Both the position numbers and the translations under genes were made by a program. Below are positions 7,213-12,496 of a DNA stretch of 12,496 nucleotides, in pieces. The stretch spans positions 1 through 12,496 of the forward strand of contig JAUMYR010000050.1 in the NCBI GenBank assembly GCA_030528545.1, written 5' to 3'. The notes beneath the pieces are model-generated. The model was not told the origin of the DNA and made no database searches. It saw only the letters and a list, made by a program, of their open reading frames with translations. The stretch's first letter is position 1, and the number at the start of each line of letters is the position of its first letter. The DNA is from Propionibacteriaceae bacterium (GTDB lineage: Bacteria > Actinomycetota > Actinomycetes > Propionibacteriales > Propionibacteriaceae).

Positions 7213-8139
7213 TCAGGGAGTGGGGTCGGCTGGCCGGTTTCTTACCCCGAAAGGAACATGTACGGCAGGTGCGCTGAGGCCATCTTGTGCCAAGTGGCGG
7301 AGCTGGTCGTCGAAGAATAGATGGGGAGACAGCTCATTGATGATGGGTGCCTTTTCCAGGCCGCCGAGGAAGAAGGCGTCGTCCACCCTGAGACCCCACT
7401 TGGCGAGGCTGTTGATAGCTCTCTCGTGTGCCGGAGCGCTGCGCGCCGTGACTAGCGAGACCCGTAACCGGGGTGAATAGTCCCCCGCCTCGGCGAGTTC
7501 GTCTTCGAGTTCCTGGATCTGGTTGAGGCTTTCCAGGAAAGGGGCCAGCGGTCCCGGCGGCAACGCTTCGCCTGCGTGCTGTCGTTCGTGGTCGGTATAG
7601 GTCTCCAGACCATGTTCGGCATAGACGGATTCGGAGGAGTCGTCGGCTAGGACGCCATCGAAATCGAAGGCGACACGCAATTCCTCACCGTCGTCCGCGC
7701 CGACCCCGCCGTGCAGCACCCTCCCGGCGGGGAGCCCGTCGGCGACCGCCTGTTTGACGTCTTCGGCATTGGCGCTCAGGAAAAGAGACATACCGAAGGC
7801 GGGCATGAAAGCGTAGGAACTGCGTCCCTCGCGAAAGACCGCGCGGGTGATCGGCAGCCGGTGGTGTGCGATCGAATGCATCACCCGCAGGCCGGTCTCG
7901 GGACTGTTCCGCGACATGACGATGACGTCGATATGCGCGCCTGGAATGCTGTTGAGGCTGAGCAGGCGCTGGACGAACGGGAACGCGATGCCCGGCGATA
8001 GCGGCTCGCGTAGCCGTTCCTGCTGGTAGCTGCGGTAGGCCTTCACACCCGCTGACTCGAATACCGCTTGGCCCTCGGTCAGATCGAACAGTGCGCTGCT
8101 GGCGACGCCCACGACCAGTTTCGCCTGCCTGTCGCCCAT
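7213..8139 (-). CDS. cytosolic-type 5'-nucleotidase (NT5C1-like family, PF06189)
   Basis: This 308-residue soluble protein carries the family's N-terminal signature (LVVGVASSALFDL at 8-20, FPFVQRLLSLN at 53-63, VMSRNSPETGLRV at 74-86, ITRAVFREG) followed by HAD-like catalytic motifs: I FDFDGVLADD with Asp159 and Asp161, II Thr231 in LVTARSAP, III Lys263 in GGLEKAP, IV Asp277-Asp278 in LFFDDQ. Members hydrolyse nucleoside 5'-monophosphates (AMP, IMP and others) to nucleoside plus phosphate, using Mg2+. The length is normal and all motifs are present. The start is the ATG at 8137-8139, which has GGGAG 7 bases upstream; the open frame extends further upstream only because it shadows bluB. The gene lies 118 bases after bluB on the same strand, with two inverted repeats between, so co-transcription is possible but not assured. 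A role in processing the phosphorylated cobalamin lower ligand is a speculative alternative to general nucleotide turnover. Confidence 0.9.
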   Translation of the reverse strand: MGDRQAKLVVGVASSALFDLTEGQAVFESAGVKAYRSYQQERLREPLSPGIAFPFVQRLLSLNSIPGAHIDVIVMSRNSPETGLRVMHSIAHHRLPITRAVFREGRSSYAFMPAFGMSLFLSANAEDVKQAVADGLPAGRVLHGGVGADDGEELRVAFDFDGVLADDSSESVYAEHGLETYTDHERQHAGEALPPGPLAPFLESLNQIQELEDELAEAGDYSPRLRVSLVTARSAPAHERAINSLAKWGLRVDDAFFLGGLEKAPIINELSPHLFFDDQLRHLAQDGLSAPAVHVPFGVRNRPADPTP

Positions 8140-8196
8140 CGGGTCACTCCCATCGATCGTCGCGCATCCCCGCTGGGGACCAGCTCCCGGTGCAGG

Positions 8197-8213
8197 CCAG
8201 GTTATCAACCTGG
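8197..8213. promoter_or_regulatory. perfect inverted repeat before the 5'-nucleotidase
   Basis: CCAGGTTATCAACCTGG has 7-base arms that pair perfectly around a 3-base centre. It lies 57 bases upstream of the 5'-nucleotidase start. On the minus strand it contains TAACCT, which fits a TANNNT -10 box, so it could be an operator overlapping a promoter. No U-tract follows, which argues against a simple intrinsic terminator. Confidence 0.5.
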
Positions 8214-8218
8214 GGCTT

Positions 8219-8239
8219 CCCAGCAGGCCTTCTGCCGGG
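8219..8239 (-). terminator. possible hairpin terminator after bluB
   Basis: On the minus strand, 18 bases after the bluB stop, arms CCCGGCAG and CTGCTGGG form an 8-base stem (one G-U pair) around a 5-base loop. No U-tract follows. Actinobacterial terminators often lack one, but the hairpin could equally be an intercistronic processing or attenuation element. It is followed at once by the inverted repeat at 8197-8213. Confidence 0.4.
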
Positions 8240-8257
8240 TCGGCGCGCCTGCGGGTG

Positions 8258-8929
8258 TCAGGGGCGGTCGCTGACTGACTTGTCGCCGTGGCGGCGCTCC
8301 CAGCGGTCGTAGTGTACGACCTCGGACAGCGGGAGCCGTTCGTTCCAGCCGAACCGGATGAGGTCGGGCACTTCCTGCAGCTTGCTGACGCGCCCGACGC
8401 ACAGCCACGCGACCGGGCGAATCTGGTCCGGTAGCCCCAGCAACCCGGAGAGGAAGTCCTCTTCATAGAACGACACCCAGCCCACACCGAGGCCACCGGC
8501 AGTCGCCATCAGCCACAGGTTCTGGATGGCGCACACGACCGAGAAGACCCCAGCGTCGCTGATGGTGTGACGACCCAGCACATTCGGGCCGAAACGGGTG
8601 TGATCGTAGGTCGCGACGATACCCAGCCCCGATTCGCGGATGCCCTCGATCTTGATCGGGCTGAACCGTTCCCGCCGCTCCCCAGACAACGTGTTGGCGT
8701 AGGCCAGACGGCAGCCCGCAACATGGTCGGCGAAAGTGTCCAGCACGGCCCGGTCCCGGACGACCACGAAGTCCCACGGCTGGCTGTTGCCGACGCTCGG
8801 AGCGGCGTGGGCGGCCGCTAGCAGCTCGGTGATCTCCTCGCCGGTGAGGGGATCACCGGTGAACTCGGCACGAACGTCGCGGCGGCGGGTGATGATATCG
8901 GCGAGGGCTTCCCTAGCGGCCTGATGCAT
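8258..8929 (-). CDS. bluB: 5,6-dimethylbenzimidazole synthase (BluB, nitroreductase fold)
   Basis: This 223-residue protein belongs to the nitroreductase superfamily and matches BluB, which breaks down reduced FMN with O2 to 5,6-dimethylbenzimidazole, the lower ligand of vitamin B12. Diagnostic segments are RRRDVR at 15-20 (Asp18 corresponds to the essential Asp32 of the Sinorhizobium enzyme), HAAPSVGNSQPWDF at 41-54, SGERRERF and KIEGIRES at 82-100, VCAIQNLWL at 132-140 and LGVGWVS at 147-153 (Ser153 corresponds to its essential Ser167). The C-terminus has the usual GW..RLPL..VV..DRW. It is a stand-alone BluB, not fused to CobT. The start is the ATG at 8927-8929, because TAGGCT ends 7 bases upstream and suggests a leaderless mRNA; a GTG six codons further up would lie across that box. 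No other cobalamin gene is in the window. Confidence 0.9.
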   Translation of the reverse strand: MHQAAREALADIITRRRDVRAEFTGDPLTGEEITELLAAAHAAPSVGNSQPWDFVVVRDRAVLDTFADHVAGCRLAYANTLSGERRERFSPIKIEGIRESGLGIVATYDHTRFGPNVLGRHTISDAGVFSVVCAIQNLWLMATAGGLGVGWVSFYEEDFLSGLLGLPDQIRPVAWLCVGRVSKLQEVPDLIRFGWNERLPLSEVVHYDRWERRHGDKSVSDRP

Positions 8930-8936
8930 GGCCGAC

Positions 8937-8942
8937 AGCCTA
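8937..8942 (-). promoter_or_regulatory. bluB: -10 box for leaderless bluB transcript
   Basis: Read on the minus strand the hexamer is TAGGCT, identical to the box before the gene at 49, and it ends 7 bases before the bluB ATG. No Shine-Dalgarno sequence is present between them. The 108-base gap up to the membrane-protein gene shows no cobalamin riboswitch that I can recognise. Confidence 0.5.
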
Positions 8943-9037
8943 ACCACTGCCTCGTCCGAGCCGACCGTGAGGGTGCTGTATCGGGGCCCGCCAGGGGCGA
9001 GAGCGCGAACCCGCGTCCACCCGCCACCGGCGCAGGG

Positions 9038-10039
9038 TCAGACCAAACCGAGCCGCCGCAGCGCCAGCGGAGCGAGGAGCCAGACCGTGGCGAGCAACAC
9101 CAAGGGAGCCGACGCCAGCGCCGTGCCAAGCCCGGAATACCAGCCGAGGATCCCTACCGCCGCCGCGAGCACGGTCGCCCCGACGGCATAACCCGTCCCC
9201 CTCGTGATCCCGAACCCGGCGATCAGGCGCTGGGCGACCAGGTCGTCTCCGGGCAGGGCCAACGCATCGAGGCGGTGCCACCACGACCCGGCGGGCGAGA
9301 GCGCGGCCCGCCCACTCGCGGTGGCGAGACGCCTCACCAGGGTCCACAACACGTCGACCCCGACGATCAGCACGGGGGCAAGCACCATCGGGACCGAGGC
9401 ATTGCCCAGCCAGGCGTAGAACCCGCACGCCCAGGCCAGCGCCCCCAAGACTGGGCCCAGCACCCTGCCCGGGCCCACACGCAGGCTCGCCCGATCGAAC
9501 AGCGGGACCATGGTCGCCGCTGCGAAGGCCACGAACATCAGCAGGCCCGGATTCGGAAGGCGCCAGGCCACCCAGCCCAGGTATCCAGCCCCGACCAGGA
9601 AAAGGATCGGGCAGGCGAGTTTCGTCTGGGAGCGTTCGGCCGCCCGGACCGCGAAATCCACCACGTTGACCATCAGGACGCCGCACAGCACCGCGACCGC
9701 TGCGGGTACGGCGTAGAGGTCGCCACGCCAGTAGAGGGCCCACAGCGCTGCCGTGAGCACGACGAACTGGGCGCCCAGCCGCCACACCAGATGCACCCGG
9801 GCGGCGAGCAAAGCCGCGGCGAGGAGGCCCACCACGGCAGCGATCACGGTCAGGATGCTAACCAGATTCATCGCTTGCCCGATGAGCATCGTGACCCCGA
9901 CCGCCAGCAACACACCGGCGAGCACGCTCAAACCCGACGCTTCAGCACGCAACCACCGGGGCGAACCCTGGCGCGTCCCGAACAGCGTCACGGCCCCCGC
10001 CCCGAACAAGGCCGCGAGGATTCCGAGTAACAAGCCCAT
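9038..10039 (-). CDS. polytopic membrane protein, probable MraY/WecA-like family with degenerate active site
   Basis: This 333-residue protein is almost wholly hydrophobic, with roughly nine to ten membrane segments from MGLLLGILAALFG at the N-terminus to VLLATVWLLAPLALRR at the end. Its layout recalls polyprenyl-phosphate GlcNAc-1-phosphate transferases (MraY/WecA): VVGLL followed by a WRLGAQFVV helix, VLMVNVVDF near 121-129 (family: NA.NF.DG), MVPLFDRASLRVG at 177-189 (family: FLGD.GS...G) and GVDVLWTLVRR at 227-237 (family: P..DT.w.l.RR). The acids needed for catalysis seem lost: the usual DD after GLL is Ala-Ala and the second motif lacks its Asp. The ATG at 10037-10039 has AAGGGG 5 bases upstream, better than a GTG two codons earlier. 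It starts 9 bases after the lipoprotein stop, so the two form an operon. The fold assignment is from pattern memory and is moderate; the membrane location is sure. Confidence 0.72.
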   Translation of the reverse strand: MGLLLGILAALFGAGAVTLFGTRQGSPRWLRAEASGLSVLAGVLLAVGVTMLIGQAMNLVSILTVIAAVVGLLAAALLAARVHLVWRLGAQFVVLTAALWALYWRGDLYAVPAAVAVLCGVLMVNVVDFAVRAAERSQTKLACPILFLVGAGYLGWVAWRLPNPGLLMFVAFAAATMVPLFDRASLRVGPGRVLGPVLGALAWACGFYAWLGNASVPMVLAPVLIVGVDVLWTLVRRLATASGRAALSPAGSWWHRLDALALPGDDLVAQRLIAGFGITRGTGYAVGATVLAAAVGILGWYSGLGTALASAPLVLLATVWLLAPLALRRLGLV

Positions 10040-10048
10040 GAACACCCC

Positions 10049-11788
10049 TTATGAAACCCTGATGCCGAAGATCTTCTTGTCGTAGGACGCGACCACCAGC
10101 ATGTCGTTGAACGCCGCTACCGAAGCCTCGATATTGCCGCCGAGATCAACCGTTGAGTAGTCTTTGCCGCTCGCCATGTCGAATAGGTGCAAGATACCGG
10201 CGGAGTCACCGTAGACGCCGTATTGCTGCCCATCGGCGCTGGTGATGCTCACCGGAGAGCTCCACGAGTACTTCGCCAAGTGCCGATTCCAGACGACTTT
10301 GCCCGTCTTCTTGTCGATAGCGATCAGATTGCCCTCGCTGGGCGCGGTCGTCTTCGCCACGTTGAAGACCACTAGGTCGGATGCGGACCCCTTGCCGAGC
10401 AGTGGAGACGAGACTAGGCCACCCTTGACATGCCAGTTGAAATAGGCCGGCACATCGAACTGCCACACGACCTCCCCAGTCAGCGCATTCACCTTGCGCA
10501 GATTCGTGACCATATTGGCTCGGTCATAGCCACGCCACCCGACCGAATTGCCGGTATAGAGGAAAGGACCCTCCGGCGTCTCCTCCAGCACCATGGTGCC
10601 ATCGGCATTATCCGAATCGCCGTCCGCCCGCGCCCAGACAACGTTGAGGGTCGTGGCGTCCCAGCACACCAGGTTGCCGTCGTTGTCGGTGGCGAACATT
10701 AGGTTTCGCCACGCCACGGCAGAACTCTCGATGCCACGCTGGCGGCTGATCGGGGTCCCATAGACCATCTTGGTGACCGCCGGGCTGACGCCGACCGTCT
10801 TGGCCTTCGGGTCGAAAGACGAGTTGAGCTTCACTTTGTAGACGACGCCATTCTCACCGGGCTCCAGCAGGGTGTCGGTCGCCGCGTTGACAAGGGCAGA
10901 GGAATCGAAGGCACCCCAGTCGGCAGGGTCTTGCCGTTTGGCTACCGGATCGGCCCCCGGAATGTGGCTGATCTCGGTGTTGGAAATGAGATCGAAGATC
11001 CGGTAACGCCACGGACCGGTTTCGCCGTTGGCCTCATGCAGTCCCTGACCGGCGTACAGCAGGGGATAACCGCGGGGATCGATGGTCCCAGTGCCCTTGA
11101 AACCGAACACCGCATTGATCGGTTCCTTCGTCGGAGTCCCATCCGCGAGGCTGAGCCGGTAGACGTGTCCGTCGAAGACCGGGTAGAGCACTTCCACGAA
11201 GCGATCGTCGTTAACCTGGGCTTCGCTGAACCCCATCGCCTCTTTTGACTGTCTGGGCCACTGCACCAGCAACGGTTGTCCCGTCCACCCAGCGCCCGGA
11301 AAATAGCTTCCCTCAGCTTTCACCGCGCCAATGTCCTTGGTCCAGGCGATCTCCAGCTTCTTTTCCCGGATATTGGCTACACCGAAGGTGGGTGCGTTAC
11401 GCGCGTGGTTCCCCCGGAAGGTCAACACCCCGGGAACGCTGGAATAGGTGGAGGAGGCCCCGAAAGCCACAGTTTCCCCGCTGTTGGGGTCGCTCACCGG
11501 GTGGTTCTCGCCGTCGAAGACCTGCCAGGTGACATCGCCTCCGACAGAACCCACCATGGGCCTGGAGAAACCCTCGGAGGTGGAGGCGGGCTTCTGGTAG
11601 CCGGGTAACTCGGTCAGCGACACCGCTAGTTTCGCCGGGTCCGTCTCCTTGGACTCTGGCGAGGCCACTGCGCTCGGCCGGTTCGGGCGCTCCCCGGCGA
11701 CGATCTGGTCGGTACACGCCGTGAAACCGGCCAATAGGGCTATGGCCGTTAGCGTCGAAGACAGGCGCAGAACCCGAGTTTGCTTCAT
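10049..11788 (-). CDS. PQQ-type beta-propeller lipoprotein
   Basis: This 579-residue protein begins with a signal peptide (MKQTRVLRLS then a hydrophobic LTAIALLAGFTA) and a lipobox cysteine at 25, so it is probably anchored on the outer face of the membrane. A Pro/Ser-rich spacer follows. The rest carries blades of a PQQ/WD-like beta-propeller: LVCWDATTLNVVWARA, LRKVNALTGEVVWQFD, LIAIDKKTGKVVWNRH and LHLFDMASGK are clear 'A.D..TG...W' repeats, with more diverged blades before them. Such proteins may bind partners or ligands; similarity to PQQ dehydrogenases is limited to the repeats and no enzyme activity should be assumed. The ATG at 11786-11788 has AAAGGAG just upstream and gives a normal signal peptide. 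A GTG five codons earlier overlaps that ribosome site and is rejected. The membrane protein downstream follows after 9 bases, suggesting joint function at the cell envelope. Confidence 0.85.
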   Translation of the reverse strand: MKQTRVLRLSSTLTAIALLAGFTACTDQIVAGERPNRPSAVASPESKETDPAKLAVSLTELPGYQKPASTSEGFSRPMVGSVGGDVTWQVFDGENHPVSDPNSGETVAFGASSTYSSVPGVLTFRGNHARNAPTFGVANIREKKLEIAWTKDIGAVKAEGSYFPGAGWTGQPLLVQWPRQSKEAMGFSEAQVNDDRFVEVLYPVFDGHVYRLSLADGTPTKEPINAVFGFKGTGTIDPRGYPLLYAGQGLHEANGETGPWRYRIFDLISNTEISHIPGADPVAKRQDPADWGAFDSSALVNAATDTLLEPGENGVVYKVKLNSSFDPKAKTVGVSPAVTKMVYGTPISRQRGIESSAVAWRNLMFATDNDGNLVCWDATTLNVVWARADGDSDNADGTMVLEETPEGPFLYTGNSVGWRGYDRANMVTNLRKVNALTGEVVWQFDVPAYFNWHVKGGLVSSPLLGKGSASDLVVFNVAKTTAPSEGNLIAIDKKTGKVVWNRHLAKYSWSSPVSITSADGQQYGVYGDSAGILHLFDMASGKDYSTVDLGGNIEASVAAFNDMLVVASYDKKIFGIRVS

Positions 11789-11826
11789 GGCTCTCCTTTC
11801 CACAGGGGAGTCTATGCCGAGGGCGA

Positions 11827-11832
11827 ATCATA
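11827..11832 (-). promoter_or_regulatory. -10 box of the lipoprotein operon
   Basis: On the minus strand TATGAT matches TATAAT at five of six positions. Transcription would start near 11819, leaving a leader of about 30 bases that contains the AAAGGAG ribosome site. A second candidate, TAGACT, lies closer to the gene. No good -35 box is seen for either. Confidence 0.4.
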
Positions 11833-11849
11833 TCCGCGCGCCTGGGCGC

Positions 11850-11855
11850 TACGGT
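11850..11855 (+). promoter_or_regulatory. -10 box for leaderless transcript (glycosylase-family gene)
   Basis: TACGGT fits TANNNT and ends 6 bases before the GTG at 11862, the same geometry as at 37-42 and close to that at 8937-8942. No Shine-Dalgarno sequence is present. The divergent lipoprotein promoter lies within the same 73-base gap, so the two promoters share upstream DNA. Confidence 0.5.
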
Positions 11856-11861
11856 TGGTCC

Positions 11862-12496
11862 GTGATGAGGTTATCCGGGGCCGAGTGGCGTGAGCGCAGA
11901 GACGCCTATCAGGAGCACGCCAACGTGGTCCTAGCCGGGGTGCTGCATCGACGCCGGAAGGGCCTTCGTCATCCCGTGGAGGATTTCCTGTTCAGCTATT
12001 ACACAACCCGCCCGACACGCCTGCTGACCTGGACCCCGGGCCTCGGGGTCGCCTGCCAGGACGCCGAACCGCTGGCCTCGCGGCGCTGGCACCGCGCCGT
12101 GGCGGGTTGGGCCGAGCTGGACGCGGCTGCTTTCACTTCCGAGCGGGGACAGGTCTTGGCCCAGGCCCACGAGCTGCTCACCGCGGTCACGCAACGGCGG
12201 CCACGGTTTGGCTGTTTCGGCATGCATGAGTGGGCGATGGTCTACCGGCTCGCACCCGAGCAGACCCGCCATGGGTATCTTCCCTTGCGCTACCCGCCCG
12301 ACAGGATCGCCGAGATCGTCGAGAGCGTGGGCCTGCGTTGCAGCCACTACGACGCTTTTCGTTTCTTCACTCCCGAAGCCATCCCGCTCAACGCCCAGGT
12401 CCTGACCCGGCAGTCCCAACCGGACTTCGATCAGGGCGGATGCCTTCACGTCAACATGGATCTCTACAAGTGGGCTGGCAAGCTGTGGCCCGCGGT
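11862..12496 (+). CDS. 3-methyladenine DNA glycosylase-annotated family protein (partial, 3' end cut)
   Basis: The frame runs from the GTG at 11862 (directly followed by an ATG) to the window end without a stop: 211 residues of a protein that is normally about 280-300. Conserved blocks are HPVEDFLFSYY at 37-47, RFGCFGMHEWAMVYR at 115-129, CSHYDAFRFFTPEA at 160-173 and GCLHVNMDLYKWAGKL at 193-208. These match a widespread actinobacterial family that pipelines label 3-methyladenine DNA glycosylase. The label is homology-based and I know of no direct biochemical proof for this branch; it shows no obvious helix-hairpin-helix or AAG-type motif in the part seen. The invariant His, Tyr, Asp and Trp residues suggest an enzyme. 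GTG is preferred over the next ATG because of the -10 box 6 bases upstream. It is divergent from the lipoprotein operon. Confidence 0.8.
   Translation, partial: MMRLSGAEWRERRDAYQEHANVVLAGVLHRRRKGLRHPVEDFLFSYYTTRPTRLLTWTPGLGVACQDAEPLASRRWHRAVAGWAELDAAAFTSERGQVLAQAHELLTAVTQRRPRFGCFGMHEWAMVYRLAPEQTRHGYLPLRYPPDRIAEIVESVGLRCSHYDAFRFFTPEAIPLNAQVLTRQSQPDFDQGGCLHVNMDLYKWAGKLWPA

Noticed and set aside
8140..8496. In-frame N-terminal extension of the 5'-nucleotidase into bluB.
   Set aside because: Family homology begins at the ATG at 8139, which has a good GGGAG ribosome site; the extension is a shadow of bluB in another frame.
386..8929. A flavin theme linking BluB (uses up FMN), the nucleotidase and the PaiB-like FMN binder in one pathway.
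   Set aside because: The helicase unit has its own control region, and nothing beyond proximity connects it to bluB.
8924..10030. Long plus-strand open frame of 368 codons opposite the membrane protein.
   Set aside because: The product is a run of Arg, Gln, His, Pro, Gly and Asp typical of the opposite strand of high-GC membrane-protein DNA, and it overlaps two well-supported genes.
1..12496. Search by eye for tRNA, CRISPR, transposase, integrase, attachment repeats and a cobalamin riboswitch.
   Set aside because: No cloverleaf, regular spacer-repeat array, transposase-like protein, long flanking direct repeat or recognisable B12-box was found.

Overview
The window is high-GC DNA with strong codon bias. 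Its promoter style (TANNNT boxes 6-7 nt before a start codon, giving leaderless mRNAs) and its protein families suggest an actinobacterium (class Actinomycetes). The genus cannot be fixed from the sequence. Eight protein-coding genes fill almost all of it. I see no tRNA, rRNA, CRISPR array, insertion sequence or phage gene. No gene-free stretch exceeds 300 bases; the longest is about 190 bases (7024-7212) and carries the presumed control region of the giant helicase gene.

Layout. (1) 49-369 (+): a small ABM-fold monooxygenase-like protein, convergent with the next unit. (2) 386-7020 (-): a two-gene unit transcribed right to left. A roughly 1,890-residue Upf1-like SF1 helicase fused to a Vsr/MTES_1575-type nuclease domain, a proline-rich linker and a winged-helix-like domain comes first. 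A PaiB-like FMN-binding protein with a C-terminal extension follows 32 bases later. (3) 7213-8929 (-): bluB (5,6-dimethylbenzimidazole synthase), then a cytosolic-type 5'-nucleotidase. (4) 9038-11788 (-): a PQQ-type beta-propeller lipoprotein, then a polytopic membrane protein that looks like an MraY/WecA-type transferase without its catalytic acids. (5) 11862 onward (+): a protein of the family usually annotated as 3-methyladenine DNA glycosylase, cut by the window end.

The most unusual part is the helicase/PaiB pair. The last 75 residues of the helicase align without a gap to residues 221-295 of the PaiB-like protein, with 21 identities counted by hand, including paired Gly, Ala-Ala, Arg, Pro, Leu-Phe and Arg-Leu positions. 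Two adjacent proteins with unrelated cores but the same C-terminal module suggest that they meet through it. A helicase-nuclease combined with a possible flavin-binding sensor or regulator is a good candidate for a conflict (anti-phage or anti-plasmid) or nucleic-acid quality-control system. The pairing and the shared domain come from the sequence; the defence role is inference.

The other units look like ordinary chromosomal functions: cobalamin lower-ligand synthesis, nucleotide turnover, envelope proteins and DNA repair.
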